Positions 7,663 to 16,134 of a DNA stretch of 64,000 nt are shown here, piece by piece. The position numbers and the translations under genes are program-made. Location: contig NZ_CAJSLV010000001.1 of NCBI RefSeq assembly GCF_907177275.1, positions 372,001-436,000 on the forward strand, given 5' to 3'. Numbering within the stretch: the first letter of the stretch is position 1; each line of letters opens with the position of its first letter. Below the pieces are notes generated by a model. That model searched no databases. It was not told where the DNA came from and saw only the letters and a program-made list of their open reading frames with translations. This DNA is from Actinacidiphila cocklensis (GTDB lineage: Bacteria; Actinomycetota; Actinomycetes; Streptomycetales; Streptomycetaceae).

Positions 7663-9065
7663 GCGCCGGCCCGGTGCAGGGTCAGCCAGAGGAGGAGCGT
7701 GCCGGCCAGGGCGGCGAGGGCGGTGCCGCACTGCCACTGGAAGGCGACGTGGAAGGCGTGGCGGGTGCCGCCCGGCAGCCCGCGGGCGAGGACGACCGCG
7801 TACAGCGCGGCGCCCAGCGCCCCGCCGAGCCGGGCGAGGATGTTGATCTGCGCGGTGGCCTCCGGCAGCCGCTCGCGCGGCACCGTGGTGAACGCCGAGA
7901 TCACCAGCGGCGTCGAGGCCGTCCCCGTCCCCATGCCGAGCAGGAGCAGCAGGGCCTGGACGAGGACCGGGCTCGGGTCGGATCCCACGAAGGCGAACGT
8001 GGTGGTCGCCACGACCGCGCACCCGGTGCCCAGCACCGCGATCGGGCCGCTGCCGTACCGGTCGGTGAGCCGCCCGCCGAGCGGGAGCATGATGCCGGTG
8101 CCGGCCCCCATCGAGAGCATCTGGAGCCCGGTCTCCACCACGCTGTCCCCGTGCAGCATCTGGAAGTACAGCGGGAAGACCAGGGCGCACCCGAAGGTCA
8201 GCGCCCCGTTGAAGAGGAACGCCACGCTCGCGGTCGAGTAACCGGGGCTGCGGTACAGGCTCATGTCCAGGAGCGGGTGCTCCCGGCGGGTGGCGTGCAG
8301 GACGAACACGACCAGCCCCGCCGCGCCGAGGCCGAGCGGCAGCAGCACCGGCAGCGGCTTCGGCGAGCCGTCCGAGCCCCAGTCGGTCAGGCCCAGCACC
8401 ACCAGGGGCAGGCCGATGCCGACGTAGGAGAACCCGGCCCAGTCCAGCGGCGTGGTCGCGGTGCCCTTCTCGTGCGGAATCCAGCGCAGGCCGAGCATCA
8501 GCGCGACCGCCCCGATCGGCACGTTGATCAGGAACAGCCAGCGCCAGGACAGCGAGTGCAGCATCAGCCCGCCGAGGAACGGGCCGATCGCCGGAGCGAG
8601 CACCACCGCGACACCGAGTCGCGCCATCACCCGGCCGAGCCTGCCCGGTCCGACGGCCTGGCCGAGGACGGTCTGCCCCGCCGGGACGAGCAGCCCCGCG
8701 GTGAGTCCTTGCAGGACGCGGAGGCCGATGAGGACCTCCATCGACGGCGCCGCCGCGCACAGCGCCGAGATCACGGTGAAGGCGGCCAGCGCCCCGAGCC
8801 AGAGCCTGCCGACCCCCACCCGCCTGCCCAGCCAGGCGCAGCCGGGCAGGGACACCGCGAGGGCGAGCAGGTACGCGCTGGAGACCCACTGGGCGACCCG
8901 GAGACCGGTGCCGAACTCGTCCTGGACCGTCTTCAGCGCGATGTTGATCAGCGAGGTGTCCAGGCCGCTCGCGAACGCCCCGAACGCGACCACCCAGGCC
9001 AGCCGCCAGGTCGCCGGGCTGATCTCGGACGTGGCGGCGGCGGACTTCGTGTCGATCCCGGTCAT
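7647..9065 (-). CDS. DHA2-family MFS drug exporter
   Basis: A 472-residue membrane protein of the EmrB/QacA type (14 transmembrane segments). It has the motif-C-like region LGVAVVLAPAIGPFLGG in segment 5 and a motif-A-like loop (LGRRVGVGRL). It is transcribed divergently from a TetR regulator, and the shared gap holds three phased operators, the usual arrangement for a ligand-inducible efflux pump. The exported compound is unknown. Confidence 0.9.
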   Translation of the reverse strand: MTGIDTKSAAATSEISPATWRLAWVVAFGAFASGLDTSLINIALKTVQDEFGTGLRVAQWVSSAYLLALAVSLPGCAWLGRRVGVGRLWLGALAAFTVISALCAAAPSMEVLIGLRVLQGLTAGLLVPAGQTVLGQAVGPGRLGRVMARLGVAVVLAPAIGPFLGGLMLHSLSWRWLFLINVPIGAVALMLGLRWIPHEKGTATTPLDWAGFSYVGIGLPLVVLGLTDWGSDGSPKPLPVLLPLGLGAAGLVVFVLHATRREHPLLDMSLYRSPGYSTASVAFLFNGALTFGCALVFPLYFQMLHGDSVVETGLQMLSMGAGTGIMLPLGGRLTDRYGSGPIAVLGTGCAVVATTTFAFVGSDPSPVLVQALLLLLGMGTGTASTPLVISAFTTVPRERLPEATAQINILARLGGALGAALYAVVLARGLPGGTRHAFHVAFQWQCGTALAALAGTLLLWLTLHRAGASSLP

Positions 9066-9096
9066 GGTCCCTCTTCCGTCCGTGATCCGCGAAGTA

Positions 9097-9150
9097 CAAC
9101 GATCGTTGCAGAGATTACAACGCTCATTGTTATGATGACAACGGTCGTTG
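9097..9150. promoter_or_regulatory. Three TetR operators at exact 21-bp spacing
   Basis: CAACGATCGTTG (9097-9108, perfect palindrome), CAACGCTCATTG (9118-9129) and CAACGGTCGTTG (9139-9150) start exactly 21 bp apart, two helical turns, so all face the same side of the DNA. A TATGAT -10-like box (9131-9136) for the TetR gene lies between the second and third sites. Confidence 0.78.
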
Positions 9151-9173
9151 CAGTCGGGATAGGATCAAGAACC

Positions 9174-9812
9174 GTGACGGAGAAATCGAAGGGCCCGCGG
9201 CCTGGCGGCGGCCAGCCGGACAAACGCCGCGCCATCCTCACCGGAGCTCTGGCACTGTTCGCGCGGGACGGCTACACCCGGGCGAGCCTGGACGCGATCG
9301 CGGCGGCGGCAGGAGTGTCCAGCCGTACGATCTACAACCACTTCAGGGACAAGGCCCAGCTGTTCGAGGCCGTGATCCAGGAGAGCTCGGGGCGGGTGGC
9401 GGAGACCCAGATCGCCATCATCGACCGGCATCTGAGCAAGATCGTCGACCTGGAGGCCGACCTCGTCGAGTTCGGGCTCGCCTGGCTGGCGGTCATGGAC
9501 TCGGCGGCTGCGCCGCATTTCGCGCTGGTACGCCAGATCAACGCCGACCTGGAGCACATCCCGCAGACCGCGATCGACGCGTGGCAGGAGACCGGACCGC
9601 GCCGGGTGCGAGGCGAACTGGCCGAACGGCTCGGGCGGATCGCCGACCGCGGGTCACTGCGGATCCCGGACCCGGACCGGGCCGCCGTCCACCTCATGCT
9701 CCTGGTCTCGAACGACAACCTGCCCTACGGCGCCGACCGGCGGGACGAGAAGGAGCTCACGGCCATGGTCACCGCGGGGGTGCACACCTTCCTGCACGGC
9801 TGTCAGCCGTGA
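9174..9812 (+). CDS. TetR/AcrR-family regulator of the adjacent exporter
   Basis: A 212-residue TetR protein. The N-terminal helix-turn-helix is clear (FARDGYTRASLDAIAAAAG, then SSRTIYNHFRDK); the C-terminal ligand domain is of the TetR_C AefR-like type. I chose GTG at 9174; in-frame ATGs at 9132 and 9135 would place translation through operator 3. It probably represses itself and the divergent DHA2 pump by binding the three phased sites. Confidence 0.9.
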   Translation: MTEKSKGPRPGGGQPDKRRAILTGALALFARDGYTRASLDAIAAAAGVSSRTIYNHFRDKAQLFEAVIQESSGRVAETQIAIIDRHLSKIVDLEADLVEFGLAWLAVMDSAAAPHFALVRQINADLEHIPQTAIDAWQETGPRRVRGELAERLGRIADRGSLRIPDPDRAAVHLMLLVSNDNLPYGADRRDEKELTAMVTAGVHTFLHGCQP

Positions 9813-9825
9813 TCTCCGCCCGCCG

Positions 9826-10419
9826 TCACGGCGCGGCGAGCCGGAAGTGCATCCTGCCGAAGGCGACCCAGTCGCCAGGGCGTACGGGTGCCTGGCCGAC
9901 CAGCCGCCGGCCGTTCACGAGCGTGCCGTTGAGTGAACTCAGGTCGCGCAGCGACCAGCCGTCGGCGGCGCAGGTGAGGACGGCGTGCGAGCGGGACACC
10001 GTCTCGTGGGACAGGCGCAGGCCGCTGCCGGGGGCTCGTCCGATGACCAGGGTCTGCGAGCCGGCCGGCGGCAGCGCGAGGACGGGCAGCCGGCGGACCC
10101 GGTAGCGGCGGCGGACCCGGGTGGCGAGGCCGACCGGCGCGGCGGCCGCCCGGCGCAGGAACCGCCGCAGGCCGCCGGGAGTGGCGGCGGGCGGGACGAC
10201 CTCCGCGGCCGGCGGGACGACCTCCGCGCCGGGCAGATCCTCGACCGCGGACCGCAGTTGGGCGTGGCTGCGTGCGGCGAGCACGAGCTCCATGCGGAGG
10301 ACGAAGGTCTCGTGTGACAGCCGCCCTTCGACCGCCGCCGCACGCAGCAGGTCGAGGACGTGTTCGCGCTCGGCGTCGGACGCCCGGGAGGGCGGGACCT
10401 CGCCCTGATACTGCATCAC
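9826..10419 (-). CDS. DUF1707-FHA domain protein
   Basis: A 197-residue protein joining an N-terminal DUF1707 domain (RASDAEREHVLDLLRAAAVEG-type sequence with GRLSHETF) to a C-terminal forkhead-associated domain (VIGRAPGSGLRLSHETVSRSHAVL, then LSSLNGTLVNG). FHA domains bind phosphothreonine, so it is probably a Ser/Thr-kinase signalling adaptor. A basic linker (LRRFLRR...RVRRRYRVRRL) separates the domains. The start is GTG at 10419 or ATG at 10416; no ribosome site is clear. It borders the polyketide cluster and is unlikely to belong to it. Confidence 0.87.
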   Translation of the reverse strand: MMQYQGEVPPSRASDAEREHVLDLLRAAAVEGRLSHETFVLRMELVLAARSHAQLRSAVEDLPGAEVVPPAAEVVPPAATPGGLRRFLRRAAAAPVGLATRVRRRYRVRRLPVLALPPAGSQTLVIGRAPGSGLRLSHETVSRSHAVLTCAADGWSLRDLSSLNGTLVNGRRLVGQAPVRPGDWVAFGRMHFRLAAP

Positions 10420-10526
10420 GTGTCAGATTGTTCACCCGGTGTTGCGTGCTGTCCATGTGGCCGGGAGCCTTCCGCTTCCCCGCCCCTTCACCTCCTTGTC
10501 CAGCACTTCCCGCTGCTGCGTGCGGT

Positions 10527-11969
10527 TCACGCGCCGACGCCCTGGGCGAAGCGGAAGAAGCCGTGCGGGTCGTACGCGGACTTGACGGCCGCGAGCCGCG
10601 GGTAGTTCTCGGCGTAGTAGGACTGCCGCCAGTCCGCCAGTTCGGGGTCCATCCAGTTCTGGTAGGTCTCGCCGTTGGACAGGGGGTCGATGACCGCGAA
10701 GCCGTTGCCCGCCCACGCCCGGGCGTTCGCCGTGTTCTCCGCCGTGGCGAGCTCCGGGTCGTTGACGAACACCCGGTAGTTGACGGAGAAGAGCGAGTCC
10801 CGGTGCACGTACGCCGTGTCCGTGCGCCCGGGGTCGTTCGCGGCGCCGCCGAACATGTGCAGGTCCAGGTAGCGGGCCTGGCCCGCCCTGCGGTCGGCGT
10901 CGAAGGCGGTCATGACGTCGGCCCACCCGGCGGCCGGGAAGGGGGCGCCGGCCAGCCGGGTGCGCTCCAGCGCGAAGGCAGGCCTGGGCAGCAGCCCGGC
11001 GGGGGTCTTGCCGACGCGGCGGCACTGCTCCTCGGTGAGCCGGCCGCCGCCGAAGACGAGCATCATGAGCTGCTGGTAGGGGAGTCGGGCGCTCTGCCGG
11101 ACCGTGGGCGCCCCGGTGTGCGCGATCAGCCGGGCGGCCTCGGTGTTCAGCTCCTCCTCCGTGCCGCGTGAGGCGAGCATGACGTTGAGCACCGGGACGC
11201 TGCCGGGCGCCGCGTCCTCCTGCACCACGTACGCACCGCCGCCGATGGTGCGGGGGGCCTCGACGAGCCACTCGGCGACACCGCCGAGCACCTCGGGCGC
11301 CTTGTCGTAGTCGAAGTACATGTTGGTCATCGCCATCAGGTCGCCGCTCTGCGGTGCGACCGTGTAGCGCGTGACCACCCCGAAGTTGCCGCCGCCCCCG
11401 CCGCGTATCGCCCAGAACAGGTCGCTGTTGCTCGTCGGCGAGACGGTGACGGTGCTGCCGTCGGCGAGCACCATCTCGGCGGCCACCAGGGCGTCGCAGG
11501 ACATGCCGAGCGGCCGGGTGAGGAAGCCGTAGCCGCCGCCCAGCAGGAAGCCGCCGGCCGCCACGGTGGCGCAGCCGCCCTGGCCGACGACGAGGTGATG
11601 GGGTGCCAGGGTGCTGAGGATGTCGACGTTCAGCGCGCCGGGGCCGATGTCCACCAGGTCGCTGCCGACCGTCACGGTGTCCAGCCCCGACAGGTCGATG
11701 ACCAGGCCGGGGCCGGTGGAGTAGCCGCCGTAGTTGTGGCCTCCGCTGCGCACCGCGGCGGGCAGCGCGTTGTCCTGGGCGAAGCGGACGGCGAGCGACA
11801 CGTCCCGCGCCCCGGCGCAGTGGACGACGGCCTGCGGGGTGACGTCGTCGAAGTTGCCCAGTTCGAGCTGCCGGGACAGGGCGTAGGAGGGGTCGCCGGG
11901 CAGGACGAGGCGCCCTTCGAGGCTGCGGGCCAGCTGCAGCCAGGGCGTGCGCGTGCGTCGATCGGTCAT
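10527..11969 (-). CDS. Berberine-bridge-type FAD oxidase, bicovalent flavin (GilR/AknOx-like)
   Basis: A 480-residue secreted-type-fold flavoprotein of the FAD_binding_4/BBE family. Both flavin-attachment residues are visible: His78 in RSGGHNYGGYS and Cys133 in GQGGCATVAAGG, implying bicovalent FAD as in gilvocarcin GilR and aclacinomycin oxidoreductase. The C-terminal BBE domain includes NYPRLAAVKSAYDPHGFF. In polyketide clusters such enzymes oxidise hydroxyls, hemiacetals or sugars; with no sugar genes here, oxidation of the polyketide core (for example hemiacetal to lactone) is the likelier role. ATG at 11969 with GGGGAA upstream. Confidence 0.9.
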   Translation of the reverse strand: MTDRRTRTPWLQLARSLEGRLVLPGDPSYALSRQLELGNFDDVTPQAVVHCAGARDVSLAVRFAQDNALPAAVRSGGHNYGGYSTGPGLVIDLSGLDTVTVGSDLVDIGPGALNVDILSTLAPHHLVVGQGGCATVAAGGFLLGGGYGFLTRPLGMSCDALVAAEMVLADGSTVTVSPTSNSDLFWAIRGGGGGNFGVVTRYTVAPQSGDLMAMTNMYFDYDKAPEVLGGVAEWLVEAPRTIGGGAYVVQEDAAPGSVPVLNVMLASRGTEEELNTEAARLIAHTGAPTVRQSARLPYQQLMMLVFGGGRLTEEQCRRVGKTPAGLLPRPAFALERTRLAGAPFPAAGWADVMTAFDADRRAGQARYLDLHMFGGAANDPGRTDTAYVHRDSLFSVNYRVFVNDPELATAENTANARAWAGNGFAVIDPLSNGETYQNWMDPELADWRQSYYAENYPRLAAVKSAYDPHGFFRFAQGVGA

Positions 11970-12032
11970 GTCGGATTCCCCAGACGGTTCGGATCGTGGG
12001 CCGGACCGCGCGGGTACGGTCCGTCGTGGAGC

Positions 12033-12087
12033 GGTGCCGGACCCCGGGCCGCGTCCCCGGGGGGAACACGGCGGCAGGTCCGGCACC
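12033..12087. promoter_or_regulatory. Long stem-loop between halogenase and BBE oxidase genes
   Basis: GGTGCCGGACC (12033-12043) and GGTCCGGCACC (12077-12087) are perfect inverted repeats around a GC-rich 33-base loop that itself can pair. It lies in the 142-base gap inside the leftward tailoring operon and could attenuate BBE oxidase expression or protect a processed mRNA end. Confidence 0.4.
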
Positions 12088-12111
12088 GAAAGGGCGGCGC
12101 TGAAGCGGGAG

Positions 12112-13833
12112 TTACGTGAGTTTCTTGCCGCGCAGGCTGGACTTGACGACGCCGGAGAGCATGGCCCGTCCCAGCGCCCTCATCTCGGGCGGGGCCTGGG
12201 TGTTGCACCACCACATGAACTTGATCATGGTGGGGGTGGTGGCCCGGTAGAAGCGGTGCTCCTCGCCGTCCTTCCAGCCGAAGGGGGTGTTGACCGACTC
12301 GCAGTTGCGGATCGCCTCGAAGACGATGTCCGCGGCCTTGTCGCCGTCGATCGCCCCGGCTTCGTACTTCTCGCACGTCTCGGCGGTGACGTCCAGCAGG
12401 TGTTTGAAGGCGTGGCTGTCGGGCCACCACAGGCCCGGGTAGGCGGCCTTCTCCATGTCCTTGAAGACCTGGTCGTCCTTGCCGCTGAGCAGGTAGTCCT
12501 GCCGCGCCTGGATCTGCCGGATGGTCGCAGGGGTGGTGAAGCAGGCCCACACCCGGAAGACCGCGTTCCACAGGCGGAAGTGCGAGAAGGCGATGTAGGA
12601 GCTGTTGACGATCTTGTCGTTGAAGTCGAGCAGGCCCTGCTCCAGGCGCTCGACGTACTCGTAGCGCTCCACCGAGAAATCGTCGTCCTTGAGCGACTCC
12701 AGGACCCGCCAGGCCAGCGCGTCGACGACCTCGAAGGTGTTCGACAGGCCGCGGGAGTACAGCGGGTCGACGAAGCCCGCCGCGTGCGACATCAGGCACC
12801 AGCGGTGGCCCACGGTCTGCTTGGAGGAGTACTGGATCCGGTCGGCCGACACCCACTCGCGCACCCGGGTCGCACCTTCGAACTGCCGCTTCACGGCCGG
12901 GTACTGGTCGAGGAAGCTGTCGAACTCCTCCTGCGGCGTGATGTCCTTGCGCCTCGGGTAGAGCCGCTCGTCCATGGTCAGGCCGATGCTGCAGACCGGG
13001 TTCCTGGAGTCCTCGTGGTTGTTGAACGGGATGATCCAGAACCAGCCGCGCTCGATCAGGTGGTGCAGGGTGCCGCCGTGGAAGGGCGACTCGGGCGGCG
13101 GGTTGAGGCCCTCGGGGTAGTTGTTGACCTCGTCGTACGGCTTGATGCCGACGTAGTGGGTGAACATCGACCTGGCGTGGTGCTTGAGCCGGCTGGGCTC
13201 CTCGCGCAGGCCGAACTTCTGGGCCAGCGGGGAGCGGAAGCCTGAGGCGTCGATGAGGTACTTCGCGCGGAAGACCTCGCCGTCGTGGCCGGTGACCGTC
13301 ACCCCGTCGTCGTCGAAGTCGAGGTCGGTGGCACGCCAGTCCTGCCGGATGGTGCAGCCGTACGAGGCGGCGACGTTGAGGTAGTAGGAGTCGGTGTCCT
13401 GGCGGAACATGTGGGTGGCTTCTGTGAGCATCTTGGGGATGACGAACAGCGTCGCCTCACGGGGGTCGGGCTCCCGGTTCGGCCGGTGCTTGACGAAGCC
13501 GAAGCTCTGCTTCCTGCCGTGGTGCGGGCCGATGTTCTCCGTCACCGCCTTGATGTCCAGCAGGTGCTTCAGCTCCGGTACGTCGTAGCGGACGGCGAGG
13601 ATGTGCAGCCACTCCACGAGCTGCGGGTTCTGCGACTCGCCGACCGCGAACCGCGGGTGGTGCCCGGCGTCGACGAGCGCCACCTTGGCGCCCTGCCGGG
13701 CCAGGATCGCCCCGGTGACCGAGCCGGCGAGGCCCGAGCCGAGGATCAGGACGTCGCACTCCTTCCACTCGCCCCGGCGGCCGGCCGCCCCGGTGGCCTC
13801 GGTGGCCTTGTGCTCCTGGGCCCTGCTGGTCAT
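12112..13833 (-). CDS. Flavin-dependent halogenase
   Basis: A 573-residue FADH2-dependent halogenase. It has the GSGLAG dinucleotide motif (residues 32-37), GES-type sequence near residue 65, and the halogenase hallmark WxWxIP as WFWIIP (264-269), which blocks monooxygenation. Lys108 (GRKQSFGF) is a candidate for the haloamine-forming lysine. The overall type is that of halogenases acting on phenols or carrier-bound substrates (CmlS, CtcP group), not free tryptophan. Reduced flavin could come from the reductase at 15524-16078. ATG at 13833 has a strong GGAAGGAG site. This predicts a chlorinated or brominated product. Confidence 0.9.
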   Translation of the reverse strand: MTSRAQEHKATEATGAAGRRGEWKECDVLILGSGLAGSVTGAILARQGAKVALVDAGHHPRFAVGESQNPQLVEWLHILAVRYDVPELKHLLDIKAVTENIGPHHGRKQSFGFVKHRPNREPDPREATLFVIPKMLTEATHMFRQDTDSYYLNVAASYGCTIRQDWRATDLDFDDDGVTVTGHDGEVFRAKYLIDASGFRSPLAQKFGLREEPSRLKHHARSMFTHYVGIKPYDEVNNYPEGLNPPPESPFHGGTLHHLIERGWFWIIPFNNHEDSRNPVCSIGLTMDERLYPRRKDITPQEEFDSFLDQYPAVKRQFEGATRVREWVSADRIQYSSKQTVGHRWCLMSHAAGFVDPLYSRGLSNTFEVVDALAWRVLESLKDDDFSVERYEYVERLEQGLLDFNDKIVNSSYIAFSHFRLWNAVFRVWACFTTPATIRQIQARQDYLLSGKDDQVFKDMEKAAYPGLWWPDSHAFKHLLDVTAETCEKYEAGAIDGDKAADIVFEAIRNCESVNTPFGWKDGEEHRFYRATTPTMIKFMWWCNTQAPPEMRALGRAMLSGVVKSSLRGKKLT

Positions 13834-13886
13834 GCGCGCACTCCTTCCGGTGAGTTCCGTGAGTTTCGGTGGGTCCGTGGGACGGA

Positions 13887-15359
13887 TCAGGCGGCGGCGG
13901 TCGCGCCGAACCAGCGGGTCAGCGCGTCGGTGAGGCCGGCGGTCGTGCCGTCGGTGGACACCCAGGCGATGTAGCCGTCGGGGCGGACCAGCAGGCTCGC
14001 GGCGGGGGCCGTGGCGTCGGGCCGGGAGGCGGTGACGACGTCCACCCGGTCGGACCAGCCGGCGGCGGCCGCGCGCAGCCCGGCGCTGTCGTGCATGTCG
14101 AGCAGGACGGGGCGGCCGCCGTGCAGCAGCTCGAAGGTGGTGGTCTTGGCGTCGGCCACGACCAGGTCCTGCTCGGGCAGCCGGCGGCCGAGGAGCGGGT
14201 GGCCGCCGTCCTCGCCGCTGTAGACGATGTCCAGGCCGGTCACGGCGCCCACCAGGCGGCGCTGGACCTGGTCCAGGCGGATCAGGTCGCCGAACACGTC
14301 GCGCAGCGACTGCATCTCCGGGCCGCCGAGGTACAGCGAGCGCTGCACCAGGGTGTTGGCGACGATGCCGGCGCCGACCGGGTGCCGCTCGTCGTGGTAG
14401 GTGTCGAGCAGGCCCTCCGGTGCCCGGCCCTGGAGGGTCGCGGCGAGCTTCCAGCCCAGGTTGACGACGTCGCCGACACCGGCGCTGATGCCCTGGGCGC
14501 CGATGGGCAGGTGGATGTGCGCCGCGTCGCCGGCCAGGAAGACCCGGCCGCTGCGGTAGCGGTCGGCCTGGCGGCTGGCGTCGGTGAAGTAGCTGGTCCA
14601 GATCGGCCGGGCGCCGTGGATGTCGTCGCCGGTCACCCGCTGGAGGGCGTCGGCCACCTCCCCGAAGGTGGGCGGTTCCTGGGTCGTCCGTACGCCCGCG
14701 CCGCGCTCGAAGACCACCGCCCGGATCGCCTGGGGGCCCAGTGGCAGCACCACGACCATGCCGGCCTCGCCGACCTGGCCGGTGGGACGGATCGGGATGC
14801 GCACCCCGGTGAAGTCGGCCATCTTCATCTCGATCGTGGCATCGGTGCCGGGGAAGCCGATCCCGGACAGCCGGCGCACGGCGCTGCGCGCACCGTCGCA
14901 GCCGACCACGTAACGGGCGCGCAGCCGGGACGTGCCGGAGGGAGTGGTCACGTCGACGGAGACGCCCTCCCCGTCCTGCTCCAGGCCCACGACCTCGTGC
15001 GAGCGGCGCAGGTCGGCTCCCAGCCCGAGCGCCCACTCGGTGAGCACCCGCTCGGTGAAGGACTGCGGAACACCGCGGACGCCGAAATTGCCGCCCTCGA
15101 TGATGCGGTAGTCCAGCGGAAGGCCGCCGAAATGGCCGATAGGGATGGTTTCCAGCTCGCCGAATTTCGTGAGGAGGCCCCGTTGTCCGAACTCCTCGAG
15201 GGTACGCGCGGAAAAACCGAGCGCGCGGGACTGCTGCATCGGTTCGGCAAGCTTGTCGAGAACGATCGCCGGAATTCCGGCAAGCCGCAGTTCACCGGCG
15301 AGCATGAGTCCCGAGGGGCCCGCTCCGGCAATGATTACATCGGTGTCGAACGCGTCCAT
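13887..15359 (-). CDS. FAD-dependent aromatic polyketide hydroxylase
   Basis: A 490-residue group A flavoprotein monooxygenase (PgaE/UrdE/RdmE type). Motifs: GAGPSGLMLAGEL at the N-terminus, GCDGARSAVRRL with the DG fingerprint, and LAGDAAHIHLP with the GD motif. A thioredoxin-like C-terminal domain ends in LLVRPDGYIAWV, typical of polyketide hydroxylases. ATGs at 15362 and 15359 are adjacent; 15359 leaves better spacing to AAAGAGG. It is homologous to the two oxygenases beside the PKS genes but more diverged. It hydroxylates or epoxidises the polycyclic core using NAD(P)H. Confidence 0.92.
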   Translation of the reverse strand: MDAFDTDVIIAGAGPSGLMLAGELRLAGIPAIVLDKLAEPMQQSRALGFSARTLEEFGQRGLLTKFGELETIPIGHFGGLPLDYRIIEGGNFGVRGVPQSFTERVLTEWALGLGADLRRSHEVVGLEQDGEGVSVDVTTPSGTSRLRARYVVGCDGARSAVRRLSGIGFPGTDATIEMKMADFTGVRIPIRPTGQVGEAGMVVVLPLGPQAIRAVVFERGAGVRTTQEPPTFGEVADALQRVTGDDIHGARPIWTSYFTDASRQADRYRSGRVFLAGDAAHIHLPIGAQGISAGVGDVVNLGWKLAATLQGRAPEGLLDTYHDERHPVGAGIVANTLVQRSLYLGGPEMQSLRDVFGDLIRLDQVQRRLVGAVTGLDIVYSGEDGGHPLLGRRLPEQDLVVADAKTTTFELLHGGRPVLLDMHDSAGLRAAAAGWSDRVDVVTASRPDATAPAASLLVRPDGYIAWVSTDGTTAGLTDALTRWFGATAAA

Positions 15360-15407
15360 CATCCCTCTTTCTGGTCGGGGGTTTCTCCAGTATTCCGACG
15401 GGACTTG

Positions 15408-15451
15408 CAGAACTGAACGGCGCCCACTACAGAACTCCGACAAGTTCGTCA
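15408..15451 (-). promoter_or_regulatory. 11-bp-phased repeat motif (site A) before the hydroxylase gene
   Basis: Read on the minus strand, TGACGAACTTG (15451-15441) is followed in register by TCGGAGTTCTG, and a further GTTCAGTTCTG falls 22 bp later. The first 22 bases match those of sites near 17976 and 23255 at 16 of 22 positions each, so this looks like a shared regulator site in the cluster. Confidence 0.5.
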
Positions 15452-15523
15452 GGATCATCCGCGCCGATTCAGAGGTGTGCCTTCCGGCGGGTCTGCGGGG
15501 CGTGCGCGGGCACCGGGCCGCCG

Positions 15524-16078
15524 TCAGACAGCGGAGTCGGGGAGGGCGTGCATCGCGCCCCGGTAGAAGATCAGCGGCGCCTCGGCCGTGGCGGGCTCCT
15601 GTCCCGACACGCCGAGGCCGACCACCTCGCCGACCACGATGAGGTGGTCACCACCGTCGTACTCGGCGTTCAGCCGGCACTCCAGGTGGCCCAGGGCGTC
15701 CGCGAGGACCGGCAGCCCCTCGGCCGTGCGGTGGTGCGGGACCTCGCCCAGGCGGGCCGAGTCGCGGCCGGAGAAGGCCCAGGCCAGCTCCTGCTGGCGG
15801 TGGGTCAGGAAGTTGACGGCGAAGCCGCCGGACTGGCGCAGCACCGGCCCGAGCCGCGACTCGCGGTGCAGGCAGAACAGCACGAGCGGCGGGTCGAGCG
15901 AGACGGAGGTGAAGGAGTTGACCGTCGTCGCCTCGGCCTTGTCGGGAAGGGCACTGGTCGCGGCCGTGATGACGGTGACGCCGGTGGCGAAGGCGCTGCA
16001 TGCCTCGCGCAGGGCCTTGCCGTCGACGGCCGGCCGCGGCTGCGGCATGGACCGGGCGGATGAGGAGGGTGCGGGCAT
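15524..16078 (-). CDS. Flavin reductase (ActVB/HpaC family)
   Basis: A 184-residue NAD(P)H:flavin oxidoreductase. Signature segments are FATGVTVITA, VNSFTSVSLDPPLVLFCL and the C-terminal LIFYRGAMHAL. It makes free reduced flavin for two-component enzymes. Two candidate clients lie in the same region: the halogenase (12112-13833) and the tandem-ABM oxygenase (18128-18820). ATG at 16078 has GGAAGG upstream. It is codirectional with the leftward tailoring operon. Confidence 0.92.
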   Translation of the reverse strand: MPAPSSSARSMPQPRPAVDGKALREACSAFATGVTVITAATSALPDKAEATTVNSFTSVSLDPPLVLFCLHRESRLGPVLRQSGGFAVNFLTHRQQELAWAFSGRDSARLGEVPHHRTAEGLPVLADALGHLECRLNAEYDGGDHLIVVGEVVGLGVSGQEPATAEAPLIFYRGAMHALPDSAV

Positions 16079-16134
16079 CACGAAGACCTTCCGGTCGGAA
16101 CAGTGATCTCTGGCAGGTACGGTCCGGTGCGGTG

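Noticed and set aside
12112-13833. Tryptophan halogenase
   Set aside because: The WxWxIP motif is present, but overall length and segments fit the phenol/carrier-bound CmlS-CtcP group and no tryptophan-using pathway is nearby.
12112-15036. A single 974-codon frame covering the halogenase and much of the hydroxylase gene
   Set aside because: Only the part from ATG 13833 resembles a protein family; the upstream extension is an out-of-frame shadow of the hydroxylase, which has its own motifs and start.
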